From: Sulfurospirillum sp036802865
GTDB taxonomy: Bacteria; Campylobacterota; Campylobacteria; Campylobacterales; Sulfurospirillaceae
Direction: 5' to 3'
Length of the DNA: 64,000 nt
Assembly: GCF_036802865.1 (NCBI RefSeq)
Contig: NZ_DAIRVK010000001.1
Coordinates: 372,001-436,000 of the forward strand
Below, in pieces: positions 53,681 to 61,915 of this stretch (position 1 is its first letter; each line of letters opens with the position of its first letter). A program made the position numbers and the translations under genes. The notes under the pieces were generated by a model, which was not told the origin of the DNA, did no database searches, and saw only the letters and a list, made by a program, of their open reading frames with translations.

Positions 53681-53711
53681 AAAAAGAGAGCCTAAGTAAG
53701 GCTCTCTTTTT
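53681..53711 (-). terminator. terminator of the superoxide-reductase-like gene
   Basis: A 12-bp perfect stem (53681-53692 with 53700-53711) has a 7-nt loop. Read on the minus strand it ends in TTTTTC. It overlaps the last base of the stop codon of the gene it follows. Confidence 0.8.
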
Positions 53712-54136
53712 TAAAGTTGTATCGAAGCGGTATATTCTCCATGAAGATTACAGCGTGATATGGCTGAAAGTATTTTAACCTCTTTTGTATTGATTCTTGT
53801 TGCAAGATAGCCTCTTGATGTCGTTGGCTCTAAGGAGACATTTGCCACTTTTTTACCATCTGCTAAAAGTTCTATCTCATAAATCCAGTGGTTATCGATA
53901 CTTGGGTGAATGACCCCTTTTTGTCCGATGTTGACTTCAACTAACGCAAAGCCTTGTGCATCAACAGCACCTACTTTAATTTCAGGAGAGTGTTTAAGCT
54001 CAAGCTCTGTCATGTTCGCTGGGTCTTTAATGTCCATCTTCTTTTTGTTGACAATCAATTTCTCGTCATAAGCATTTGCAACAGTGGTAGCTAAGACTGC
54101 AAGTGCAGCAACTTTAAAAGCATCTCTTCGTTTCAT
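53711..54136 (-). CDS. Tat-exported superoxide reductase-like protein (neelaredoxin/desulfoferrodoxin centre II)
   Basis: This 141-residue protein has a twin-arginine signal (KRRDAFKVAALAVLA, cleavage near residue 22). All five iron ligands of a class II superoxide reductase appear in order: H49 in ELKHSP, H77 and H83 in IHPSIDNHWIYEI, and C129 and H132 in CNLHGEY. Lys48 is kept, while the usual neighbouring Glu is Leu. Such enzymes reduce superoxide to peroxide without releasing O2. The ATG at 54136 follows AAGGAG by 6 nt; an in-frame ATG farther upstream lacks one. It is divergent from Fe-SOD. A SoxY-like fold was considered, but it lacks this ligand set. Confidence 0.8.
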   Translation of the reverse strand: MKRRDAFKVAALAVLATTVANAYDEKLIVNKKKMDIKDPANMTELELKHSPEIKVGAVDAQGFALVEVNIGQKGVIHPSIDNHWIYEIELLADGKKVANVSLEPTTSRGYLATRINTKEVKILSAISRCNLHGEYTASIQL

Positions 54137-54291
54137 AATAAGCTCCTTGTGTAAAAAGAATGTACGAAAAGTATACATCAAAAATGAGTTATATCAATCT
54201 TCAAATTAAAATTAAATAACAATATTTATCATTCATTTATTAAGAAGCTGTAGAATGAACTTACGAACAAATTTTCAATAAAGGAGTTATT

Positions 54292-54888
54292 ATGGCAATT
54301 ACGTTACCAGCACTTCCTTACGAAGCTAACGCATTAGAACCTTACATTATGGCCAATACACTTGGTTTTCATTATGGTAAGCATCATCAAACCTATGTTA
54401 CTAATCTTAACAATCTTCTTCAAGGAAGTGAGCTTGCAGATGAGAGTCTTGAAAAAATTATTTTAGCCGTTGCTAATCAGCCTGAAAAAGCAGGTATTTT
54501 TAACAATGCTGCTCAAGTTTGGAATCATACGTTTTATTGGAACTCCATGAAAAAGGGTGGCGGTGGCTTACCGAGTGGGGCTATTGCTTCAAAAATAAAT
54601 GAAGATTTTGGCAGTTTTGGCGCATTTGTCGATGCCTTTAAAAATGCAGGACTGACACAATTTGGCAGTGGTTGGGCATGGCTTGTTTTAGAAGGTGGAA
54701 AGCTCAAAATCACTAAAACAGCGAATGCGGATACACCGCTTGCCCATGGGCAAAAAGCGATTTTAACCGTTGATGTTTGGGAACATGCGTACTATCTTGA
54801 CTATCAAAACAGACGTGCAGATTATTTGGATATTTTCTTGAAAAATCTTGTCAATTGGGATTTTGCGAACGCAAATTTAAAAGCATAA
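54292..54888 (+). CDS. sodB: superoxide dismutase [Fe]
   Basis: This 198-residue Fe/Mn-type SOD has metal ligands H27 (GFHYGKHHQTYV), His in AAQVWNHTFYW, and Asp/His in DVWEHAYYLDY. The NNAAQVWNH glutamine position and the GLTQFGSGWAWLV segment favour the iron form. There is no signal peptide, so it is cytoplasmic. The ATG follows AAAGGAG. A hairpin terminator lies 5 nt past the stop. It is divergent from the exported SOR-like gene. Confidence 0.95.
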   Translation: MAITLPALPYEANALEPYIMANTLGFHYGKHHQTYVTNLNNLLQGSELADESLEKIILAVANQPEKAGIFNNAAQVWNHTFYWNSMKKGGGGLPSGAIASKINEDFGSFGAFVDAFKNAGLTQFGSGWAWLVLEGGKLKITKTANADTPLAHGQKAILTVDVWEHAYYLDYQNRRADYLDIFLKNLVNWDFANANLKA

Positions 54889-54893
54889 GTGTG

Positions 54894-54917
54894 AGGCGAG
54901 TTTAGGCTCGCCTTTTT
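54894..54917. terminator. sodB terminator
   Basis: A 7-bp GC-rich stem (AGGCGAG/CTCGCCT, 54894-54900 with 54907-54913) is followed by TTTT. It overlaps the stop region of the convergent acetyltransferase gene. Confidence 0.8.
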
Positions 54918-55342
54918 GACCTGTGAAGTTGTTTGATAAAATATTTCGGCGATTCTTTATATCCATTCTTTTCATAAAAACGGTGCGCACCTTTACGTCT
55001 TTCATGACAATGTACTTCAATGCGATCGCACGCTCTTTCTGTAGCAATTTTAATTGCCAAAGCTTCAAGCTCTGCTCCAATCTCACGTGACCTTACTGTT
55101 TCATCCACGATAAAATAACTGATGCGTAAAAATGAGCCGAAAAGTGCAATTTGTGGGATTATATGTAAAGAGAGAAGGGCAACAACTTTGCCCTCATATT
55201 CGTAGAGAAAAAGCATCGCATCAGGGTTTTCTAACAGTTCTTGGATACGCTCTTTAATGAAGGATTGTGTATCTGCATAACCAAGCTCCGAGAGAAGTTG
55301 AACAATGATGTTAGCATCTCCAACTGTGGCATTGCGTATCAC
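54902..55342 (-). CDS. GNAT family N-acetyltransferase
   Basis: This 146-residue acetyl-CoA-dependent acyltransferase has the GNAT order: MIRNATVGDANIIVQLL at the start, LRISYFIVDETVRSREIGAE (motif A with R-x-x-x-G pattern, about 72-91), and HRFYEKNGYKESPKYFIK (motif B). The substrate cannot be told. It lies 8 nt downstream of ribA on the same strand, so it is co-transcribed with riboflavin synthesis. Confidence 0.82.
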   Translation of the reverse strand: MIRNATVGDANIIVQLLSELGYADTQSFIKERIQELLENPDAMLFLYEYEGKVVALLSLHIIPQIALFGSFLRISYFIVDETVRSREIGAELEALAIKIATERACDRIEVHCHERRKGAHRFYEKNGYKESPKYFIKQLHRSKRRA

Positions 55343-55350
55343 AATCGCTC

Positions 55351-55914
55351 CTAAAGAAGGTGTCCCATCTGCTCTTTTTTGGTCTTCAAATAGCCTGCAT
55401 TGAACTTATTAGAAGGGATAATGACAGGAACTCGTTCAACAATTTCAATGTTTTTCAAACTCTCTATTTTTTTAGGATTGTTGGTGAGAAGTTTGATTTT
55501 TTTAAGATTAAAATAGTCCAGCACAAATTCGACCATTTCATACGTGCGTTCATCGTCCAAAAAGCCTAACTGATGGTTGGCTTCAATGGTGTTAAACCCT
55601 TTATCTTGCAAAGCATATGCATTGACTTTGTTCAGTAGCCCAATGTTTCTTCCCTCTTGACGTAAATAAATGACCATTCCTCCATTTTTTTCAATGGTTG
55701 TAAGCGCAAACTCAAGCTGGTCACGGCAGTCACATTTAAGGCTTCCCATACTATCACCTGTTAAACATTCACTGTGAACACGTACCAATGGAATCTCACC
55801 TAAAGGCTCTTTAAATACTACAAGATGCTCTTTAATACCTTGTTTAAACGACTGAATTTTAAACGTTCCAAAACGTGATGGAAGGTTCGCAATCTCGGAA
55901 ATTTCTATTTTCAT
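55351..55914 (-). CDS. ribA: GTP cyclohydrolase II
   Basis: This 187-residue enzyme converts GTP to the first riboflavin precursor. Zinc ligands are C50, C61 and C63 (ECLTGDSMGSLKCDCRDQL). The active-site YLRQEGRNIGLLNKVNAYAL follows, and the C-terminal LLTNNPKKIESL. It is monofunctional, without a RibB domain. As recalled, in C. jejuni ribA neighbours rsmG and hemB; here the order ribA-hemB is kept with divergent transcription. Confidence 0.95.
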   Translation of the reverse strand: MKIEISEIANLPSRFGTFKIQSFKQGIKEHLVVFKEPLGEIPLVRVHSECLTGDSMGSLKCDCRDQLEFALTTIEKNGGMVIYLRQEGRNIGLLNKVNAYALQDKGFNTIEANHQLGFLDDERTYEMVEFVLDYFNLKKIKLLTNNPKKIESLKNIEIVERVPVIIPSNKFNAGYLKTKKEQMGHLL

Positions 55915-55991
55915 TTTCTTTTATATCCAGTTATGCTAAAATCACTACTTTTTATAACGAGGTCTAATTTTAACCAAGATAAGGCAAAAGA

Positions 55992-56966
55992 ATGTTTAAA
56001 AGATTTAGAAGACTTAGAATGAACGCAACTCTTCGCTCATTGGTACGTGAAACAACACTCAGTATGGACGATTTTATTTACCCTTTATTTGCAAAAAATG
56101 GTGAAGGATTTAAAAAAGAGATTGGCTCAATGCCAGGTGTGTATCAGATGAGCATTGATGAAATACTCAAAGAGTGCGCAATCTTACAAGAGCTTGGTAT
56201 CAACTCGATTATTTTATTTGGTATCCCTGAAGTGAAAGACAGCGTGGGAAGCGACGCTTTATGCGAACATGGCATTATCGCTAGTACTATTAAAGCCGTT
56301 AAAAAGGCGTATCCGAACATGTTCGTTGTGACCGATCTTTGTTTTTGTGAATTTACCGACCATGGACACTGTGGTATTTTAGACATTGAACATGAGAGTG
56401 TCAACAACGATGCAACACTCGAAATTTTAGCCAAACAAGCGCTTGTTCATGCACACGCTGGAGCAGACATGATCGCCCCTTCAGGCATGATGGACGGCAT
56501 GATCGAAGCACTACGTGAAGCGTTAGATAGCGAAGGATTTGTCAACTTACCGATTATGAGTTATTCGACTAAATTTGCAAGTGCCTATTATGGGCCTTTC
56601 CGTGATGTGGCAGAATCTGCTCCAAGTTTTGGTGATCGTAAAACTTACCAAATGGATCCTGCAAATAGAAGAGAAGCCATAGCGGAATCTGTGGAAGATG
56701 AGATGCAAGGTGCGGACATTTTGATGGTCAAACCAGCCCTTGCGTACCTTGACATCATTCGTGATGTACGCAATGCTACATCGACACCTTTATGTATTTA
56801 TAACGTCAGTGGCGAATATGCGATGCTTAAAGCCGCTGGTAAGGCAGGTGTGATTGATTATGAGCGTGTGATGATGGAGACCATGATCGCGTTTAAACGT
56901 GCTGGAGCTGACATTATCATCAGTTACCATGCAAAAGAAGTAGCAGAAGTTTTAAGGAGAAAGTAA
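55992..56966 (+). CDS. hemB: delta-aminolevulinic acid dehydratase (porphobilinogen synthase)
   Basis: This 324-residue enzyme condenses two 5-aminolevulinate molecules into porphobilinogen. It shows VVTDLCFCEFTDHGHCG (zinc-type cysteines), the Schiff-base lysine regions YSTKFASAYYGPF and MVKPALAYLD, and APSGMMDGMI. Length is normal. It is followed by argF after 1 nt. A TAAAAT-like -10 lies about 50 nt upstream (55937-55942). Confidence 0.96.
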   Translation: MFKRFRRLRMNATLRSLVRETTLSMDDFIYPLFAKNGEGFKKEIGSMPGVYQMSIDEILKECAILQELGINSIILFGIPEVKDSVGSDALCEHGIIASTIKAVKKAYPNMFVVTDLCFCEFTDHGHCGILDIEHESVNNDATLEILAKQALVHAHAGADMIAPSGMMDGMIEALREALDSEGFVNLPIMSYSTKFASAYYGPFRDVAESAPSFGDRKTYQMDPANRREAIAESVEDEMQGADILMVKPALAYLDIIRDVRNATSTPLCIYNVSGEYAMLKAAGKAGVIDYERVMMETMIAFKRAGADIIISYHAKEVAEVLRRK

Positions 56967-56967
56967 T

Positions 56968-57894
56968 ATGCGACATTTTTTAACACTTAAAGATTTTAGT
57001 AAGCAAGAGATTTTAGAGATTATCGACCTTGCAATTAGCATTAAAAAAGAGGCAAAAGCCAAAAATTATGTGCCATATCTCAAAGAGCAAACTTTAGGTA
57101 TGATTTTTGAAAAAAGCAGTACTCGAACACGTGTGAGTTTTGAAGTGGGTATTCACCAGCTTGGAGGCGTGGGTTTGTTTCTCTCTTCCAATGACTTGCA
57201 ACTCGGACGTGGTGAGCCTATGAAAGACACGGCGCGTGTGATTAGTCGTATGGTGGATATGGTGATGATAAGAACCTTTGCACAAAGCACATTGGAAGAG
57301 TTTGCAAAATTCTCTAAAGTACCTGTTATTAGTGGTTTGAGTGATTCGTATCATCCTGTACAGCTTATGGCAGACTATCTCACGATGGTTGAGTATAATA
57401 AAGCGACCAATCCGATCGTAGCGTATGTAGGCGATGGTAATAACATGACCCATTCATGGCTGATGCTGGCTTCAAAGCTAGGTTTTGAACTTCGTATTGC
57501 TACACCAAAAGGCTATGAAGTAGATGCAAAAATCTTAGCAGAAGCCCTTAATTTTGCTAAAGAGAGTGGTGCGGTCATTAAAATTGGCAATGACCCAAAA
57601 GAGGCAATTACGGGTGCTACAGTTGTCACAACAGACACATGGGTCTCCATGGGACAAGAAGCGGAAAAAGCTGCACGCGTGGCAGCATTCCAAGGCTACA
57701 TGGTGGATGATGCCATGATGAGCTTGGCTGTAAAAGATGCGATGTTCTTACATTGTTTACCAGCGTACCGTGACTATGAAGTGAGCGAGAGTGTCTTTGA
57801 AGCACATGCGGATGAGATTTTTGATGAGGCAGAGAATAGACTTCATGCCCAAAAAGCCGTTATGGTATGGCTTGATAGGCACAGAAACAGCTAA
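56968..57894 (+). CDS. argF: ornithine carbamoyltransferase
   Basis: This 308-residue arginine-pathway enzyme makes citrulline from ornithine and carbamoyl phosphate. The carbamoyl-phosphate loop is EKSSTRTRVSFEVG (about 47-60), with HPVQLMADYLT and the ornithine-site HCLPAYRDYEV near the C-terminus. It begins 1 nt after hemB, and its stop shares a base with the next start. The heme-arginine gene mixture is a conserved Campylobacterota arrangement. Confidence 0.95.
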   Translation: MRHFLTLKDFSKQEILEIIDLAISIKKEAKAKNYVPYLKEQTLGMIFEKSSTRTRVSFEVGIHQLGGVGLFLSSNDLQLGRGEPMKDTARVISRMVDMVMIRTFAQSTLEEFAKFSKVPVISGLSDSYHPVQLMADYLTMVEYNKATNPIVAYVGDGNNMTHSWLMLASKLGFELRIATPKGYEVDAKILAEALNFAKESGAVIKIGNDPKEAITGATVVTTDTWVSMGQEAEKAARVAAFQGYMVDDAMMSLAVKDAMFLHCLPAYRDYEVSESVFEAHADEIFDEAENRLHAQKAVMVWLDRHRNS

Positions 57895-58382
57895 TGGAAT
57901 TTAAACGAAAAAAAGAGTTCAAGATGATAGAAAAAATTTCTAAGGGTTTGAGCGTCAGTAAACAAAAAGAACAGACGGTTTTAGAAATAGTGCCAAATGA
58001 GGAAGAAAGTACAAAGCTTTTACGCCTTAAAAATGGTTCATGGGACAATGCAAAAGAGCCATGGTTGGTGTACGATGAAAAACAAAAACTCCATGCACTT
58101 CTTTCCATCGACACGCTCAGTAAAATGATAGAGCACTTTAAAAAAGCGGAGCAAGAGGCACTTTTCCTCAAATTGGAGAAGAGTATTTTGCAGCAATTGC
58201 CACTTGATTTTCAAGATGTTTGGACGGTAGCAACAGAAGAGATTAAAAAAAGTAAAAAGAGTGAGATTGATTTTGATAAATTGGTCAAAAAGATCAAAAA
58301 AGATCATCCAAACCTCTTTTTAGACCTGAAAGATCTCTATTTGCCTGAAGGGGCGAGTATTATCAGCGCGGTAGAGCGTTAG
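57894..58382 (+). CDS. DUF2603 family protein
   Basis: This 162-residue soluble lysine-rich protein of unknown function contains RLKNGSWDNAKEPWLVYDEK and KLHALLSIDTLSKMIEH, then a helical tail. The family is, as recalled, essentially restricted to Campylobacterota and usually sits between argF and hemN, as here. The first ATG overlaps the argF stop (TAATG); a second at 57924 is possible, and neither has a strong ribosome-binding site. Confidence 0.78.
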   Translation: MEFKRKKEFKMIEKISKGLSVSKQKEQTVLEIVPNEEESTKLLRLKNGSWDNAKEPWLVYDEKQKLHALLSIDTLSKMIEHFKKAEQEALFLKLEKSILQQLPLDFQDVWTVATEEIKKSKKSEIDFDKLVKKIKKDHPNLFLDLKDLYLPEGASIISAVER

Positions 58383-58390
58383 GATGAAGC

Positions 58391-59764
58391 ATGATTGATT
58401 TTGACAAGTTCGCGAAGTATTCTAAAGCGGGGCCTCGGTACACGAGTTACCCCACGGCTCCAGAGTTTAATGAAGGCTTTACCTGTAAAAGTTACGAAGA
58501 GGTCTTAGCACACCAAGATAAAAATCGTAAACTTTCGCTCTATTTCCACCTTCCTTTTTGCCGAAGTGCCTGTTACTTCTGTGGTTGTAATGTTGTTTAT
58601 ACCAGTAAAGAAGACAAAAAAGAGCGCTACATTGACTATCTTGTGCGAGAGTTAGAGCTTCTTTCTCATCACCTCGATACGTCACGTGAAGTCATTCAAA
58701 TGCACTTTGGTGGCGGTACGCCAACCTTTTTTAGTGCCCCACAGTTAGAACGCATTATTGGTGCTATTAAAACTCACTTCAAAAACTTTGCTAAAGACGC
58801 TGAAATCAGCTGTGAGATTGACCCTCGTTACCTCACAAAAGAGCAATTAGATATTTTGACAGGGCACGGTTTTAATCGTGTGAGTTATGGTGTGCAAGAT
58901 TTTAACGATGAGGTACAAAAAGCGATCCATCGCATTCAGCCTTACGATGTGACTGCCAATGTTGTAAAAATGGCAAAAGAAGCAGGGATTAAGTCGATCA
59001 ATATGGATCTTATTTACGGACTTCCATACCAAACATTTGAGACATTCCAAGAGACGTTACGCCTTGCCGTATCACTTGATCCATCGCGTTTAGCTGTCTT
59101 CAATTATGCACACGTGCCATGGATGAAAAAGTCGATGCGAAAAATCGATGAGACAACGCTTCCTCACCCGAGTGTCAAGCTTGCGATTATGCGTTATACG
59201 ATTGATTATTTAGAGTCCAATGGCTACAAGATGATCGGTATGGATCACTTTGCGAAGCCTGATGATGAGCTTTTCTTGGCGATTGAAAAAGGCGAATTGC
59301 ACCGTAATTTCCAAGGCTACACTACTAAAGGTGGCGCGGACTTAATTGGTATTGGTTTGACGAGTATCGGCGAAGGTTTGAAACACTATGTTCAAAACTT
59401 TAAAGAGATGGATGAGTACGAAAAAGCCATTGATGCGGGTGTATTGCCTGTGCATCGTGGGCTTGTTTTAAATGACGATGATGTGCTTCGAAAAGCGGTC
59501 ATTATGGAAATGATGAGTAACTTCAAACTTAACATTGCGGGCATTGAGCAAGCTTTTGGCATTGACTTCTTTGAGTACTTTTCTGACGCAGTTGCAGCAC
59601 TCGCTCCTTTTGTTGAAGAAGAATTAGTGGTGGTTGACAGAGTTGCTAAAAAGATTTTAGTCAATACCACAGGCACACTGCTCATTCGCAATATCGTGAT
59701 GCCTTTTGATGCGTACCTCCAAAAAATCCCTGAAGATAAACGACGCTTCAGTAAAACGGTGTAA
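58391..59764 (+). CDS. hemN: oxygen-independent coproporphyrinogen III oxidase
   Basis: This 457-residue radical-SAM enzyme makes protoporphyrinogen IX precursor without oxygen. It has FHLPFCRSACYFCGCNVVYT, with the CxxxCxxC cluster and the HemN-specific extra Cys, then MHFGGGTPTFFS, and GVQDFNDEVQKAIHRIQP. The HemN C-terminal domain is complete. The next gene starts immediately after its stop. It supports heme synthesis under low oxygen. Confidence 0.95.
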   Translation: MIDFDKFAKYSKAGPRYTSYPTAPEFNEGFTCKSYEEVLAHQDKNRKLSLYFHLPFCRSACYFCGCNVVYTSKEDKKERYIDYLVRELELLSHHLDTSREVIQMHFGGGTPTFFSAPQLERIIGAIKTHFKNFAKDAEISCEIDPRYLTKEQLDILTGHGFNRVSYGVQDFNDEVQKAIHRIQPYDVTANVVKMAKEAGIKSINMDLIYGLPYQTFETFQETLRLAVSLDPSRLAVFNYAHVPWMKKSMRKIDETTLPHPSVKLAIMRYTIDYLESNGYKMIGMDHFAKPDDELFLAIEKGELHRNFQGYTTKGGADLIGIGLTSIGEGLKHYVQNFKEMDEYEKAIDAGVLPVHRGLVLNDDDVLRKAVIMEMMSNFKLNIAGIEQAFGIDFFEYFSDAVAALAPFVEEELVVVDRVAKKILVNTTGTLLIRNIVMPFDAYLQKIPEDKRRFSKTV

Positions 59765-61030
59765 ATGATGTTTAAATTTAATGTAACGAGCGATGCGTGT
59801 GTTAAGTGCGGTAAGTGTATTCCTGTTTGTACCATTCACGAAGTTAACCGTGATGAAGTTACTTCTCCTAGAGGTTTTCTTGATCTTTTAGGCGCGTACC
59901 AACGAGGTGAACTCGAACTCGATAAAAATGCTAAAAACATTTTTGAGAGTTGTTTTTTATGTACCAACTGTGTCGATGTCTGTCCGAACGATTTACCTGT
60001 GGATATGCTCATAGAGCAAGCGCGTAACGATATTCGCAAGAAATTTGGCTTAGCGTGGTATAAAAAACTTGCGTTCTTCTTGCTTCGCAACCGCAACATC
60101 ATGGATGTTTTGGCTCGTTTTGGTTACATGTTTCAAACTTGTGGCTTTAAAATCGTGGAGAAAAAAAGTTCCATGTACATGCGCAATTTCCCGATCATTA
60201 AGATGGACAGACTTTTCCCAAGTCTTGCCAAAAAGACCTTTTTAAATTCCCATCCCGATGTGATTAAAAACGGTGGCAAAGGCAAAGTGGGCATTTTCAT
60301 CGGCTGTTTGGCGAACTACATGTACACCGACATTGGCAAGTCACTTTTAGAGATTTTAAAAGAGTTACAAATAGATGCTTACCTCATAAAACAACAAAAA
60401 TGCTGTGGCGCACCTCAGTATTTTACGGGCGATTTTGACAGTGTGGATTTTCTGGCGAAATTTAACATCGAGTACATCGAAGGCTTTGTAAACGAACTTG
60501 ATGCGATCATCATTCCTGAAGCGACCTGTAGTGCGATGATCAAAGCAGACTATGTTCACTTTTTCCACGACCAACCTGAGTGGCAACAAAGAGCAAAAGC
60601 GATTGCTCCACACATTTTCATGGCTACGGAATACCTAGAGAAAAAGACCAATTTAGCTGAAATTTTGGCTACTAAAGCTCGCAAAAGTGAAGTAGTCACT
60701 TACCATGACCCATGCCACGCACGTAAAATGCAAGGTGTTTGGAAAGAGCCACGCAATCTTATTTCCCAAAACTACGTCATTAAAGAGATGAGCGACCCGA
60801 ACCGCTGTTGTGGTTTTGGCGGTGTGACGATGCAAACAGGAAACTACCGTTTTGCAAAAGCTGCTGGACTTCCAAAAGCCGCGATGATCAAAGAGACGGG
60901 TGCTGAATACGTGAGTGCAGAGTGTAGTGCCTGTCGTATGCAACTAGGCGATGCGATGCACGGTCAAAAAGTCGATGCTATCTTTAAAAACCCAATTGAA
61001 TTGATTGCTAAGGCGCTTCGAGAAGGCTAA
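59765..61030 (+). CDS. (Fe-S)-binding CCG-domain oxidoreductase subunit (GlcF/HdrD-like)
   Basis: This 421-residue soluble protein has two 4Fe-4S motifs at the N-terminus (CVKCGKCIPVC and CFLCTNCVDVCPNDLPVD). Two cysteine-rich CCG domains follow (QQKCCGAPQYF near 210 and PNRCCGFGGV near 345). This is the glycolate-oxidase-FeS/heterodisulfide-reductase layout. Partner flavin subunits (glcD/E) are not adjacent, so the donor is unknown. It directly follows hemN, as a similar gene does in C. jejuni. A second in-frame ATG lies one codon later. Confidence 0.82.
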   Translation: MMFKFNVTSDACVKCGKCIPVCTIHEVNRDEVTSPRGFLDLLGAYQRGELELDKNAKNIFESCFLCTNCVDVCPNDLPVDMLIEQARNDIRKKFGLAWYKKLAFFLLRNRNIMDVLARFGYMFQTCGFKIVEKKSSMYMRNFPIIKMDRLFPSLAKKTFLNSHPDVIKNGGKGKVGIFIGCLANYMYTDIGKSLLEILKELQIDAYLIKQQKCCGAPQYFTGDFDSVDFLAKFNIEYIEGFVNELDAIIIPEATCSAMIKADYVHFFHDQPEWQQRAKAIAPHIFMATEYLEKKTNLAEILATKARKSEVVTYHDPCHARKMQGVWKEPRNLISQNYVIKEMSDPNRCCGFGGVTMQTGNYRFAKAAGLPKAAMIKETGAEYVSAECSACRMQLGDAMHGQKVDAIFKNPIELIAKALREG

Positions 61031-61038
61031 GTCAAACG

Positions 61039-61072
61039 TTTACATGTAAGGCTGAAAAGCTTTACATGTAAA
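61039..61072 (+). terminator. terminator after the hemB-argF-hemN operon
   Basis: A 15-bp stem with one G-U wobble (61039-61053 with 61058-61072) is capped by a GAAA tetraloop and followed by GTTATTTATTTTT. Each arm contains the palindrome TTACATGTAA. Confidence 0.85.
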
Positions 61073-61115
61073 GTTATTTATTTTTATATCTTTGTTTAAA
61101 TTTACAAGGGAAACT

Positions 61116-61820
61116 ATGCTGAAAAAAATATTTTTAACTCCATTAGACCCTGAATACATTATTATGTTTCTACGAAGTGTAGCCTTGTTATTAGTCATTA
61201 TTTTAAGTTACTTAATATTTATAAATTGGGAAAAAAACTTATCTCTTATAGGTGCATTAGGAGTTTTAATATCTGCTTTATTAGCTTCTTATTCGGTAAT
61301 ACTGAATATAAATTCAACAGTTAAAATAAAAAATAGAGAAATATCAAATCAAGTTAGATATGTTTTTTTTCATTTATGTTTAATCAAAATGAGATTGGTT
61401 GCACTTAAAAATGAGCAAGTCAAAGAAAAAATAACTTATATGGATATAGAGAGAATCTTTGATAGTTTTGAAGATATATTCAAACTATTAAATGATATCA
61501 AAAGCTTAGATATTATTTCTATTGCCCACAATGATATGCTGACAAGCATACACATGGTATATCTACATTTAAGTACATATCAAACACATGTAAAATCTAT
61601 AAGAAGTAGTTTAATTAAACCAGAACCATCGGAATATAATATTGCTAAATATCAAAATATTTTAAAAAAAGTTGATTTTAAACTCGATGATGTAATAAAT
61701 GATTTGACATCAATTCTTACTTACTTACGGGATAGTTATTCAAAAGTCTTTCAAAAAGAGAGTAAAGGAATAGAATCTTGTGCAGACTATTTTTATAATA
61801 TGACAAAAGAAATAAAATGA
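61116..61820 (+). CDS. orphan two-span membrane protein of unknown function
   Basis: The 234 residues carry two adjacent hydrophobic segments (about 14-35 and 43-62), then a long helical cytoplasmic tail rich in Ile, Lys and Asn (MRLVALKNEQVKEKITYMDI and on). No known domain was recognised. The ATG at 61116 follows AAGGG by 5 nt; a TTG upstream is in frame. Base composition is strikingly AT-rich compared with the neighbouring heme genes, consistent with horizontal acquisition. It sits between a conserved operon and a toxin-antitoxin pair. Confidence 0.6.
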   Translation: MLKKIFLTPLDPEYIIMFLRSVALLLVIILSYLIFINWEKNLSLIGALGVLISALLASYSVILNINSTVKIKNREISNQVRYVFFHLCLIKMRLVALKNEQVKEKITYMDIERIFDSFEDIFKLLNDIKSLDIISIAHNDMLTSIHMVYLHLSTYQTHVKSIRSSLIKPEPSEYNIAKYQNILKKVDFKLDDVINDLTSILTYLRDSYSKVFQKESKGIESCADYFYNMTKEIK

Positions 61821-61850
61821 CAATTTGACCAATATATCTAAACCCCTCAT

Positions 61851-61879
61851 TTGACAAAAATCCCTCACTCAAGTATAAT
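61851..61879 (+). promoter_or_regulatory. consensus sigma-70 promoter of the toxin-antitoxin operon
   Basis: A perfect -35 TTGACA (61851-61856) and perfect -10 TATAAT (61874-61879) are separated by exactly 17 nt. Such a full consensus is rare in this AT-rich genome, where most promoters lack a -35 box. Confidence 0.85.
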
Positions 61880-61915
61880 AAACACCAAATAAAGTACCAA
61901 AAAAGGTGTCTATTA
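61876..61915 (+). promoter_or_regulatory. operator-like inverted repeat spanning -10 box to antitoxin start
   Basis: The 11-nt arms TAATAAACACC (61876-61886) and GGTGTCTATTA (61905-61915) pair at 10 of 11 positions around an 18-nt spacer. The left arm covers the -10 box; the right arm covers part of the ribosome-binding site and the first base of the ATG. It could bind the antitoxin or fold in mRNA. Confidence 0.6.

Noticed and set aside
53711..54136. SoxY-like sulfur carrier
   Set aside because: It has a Tat signal and beta-rich domain, but lacks the C-terminal GGCGG-type tail and instead has the SOR ligand set ending CNLHG.
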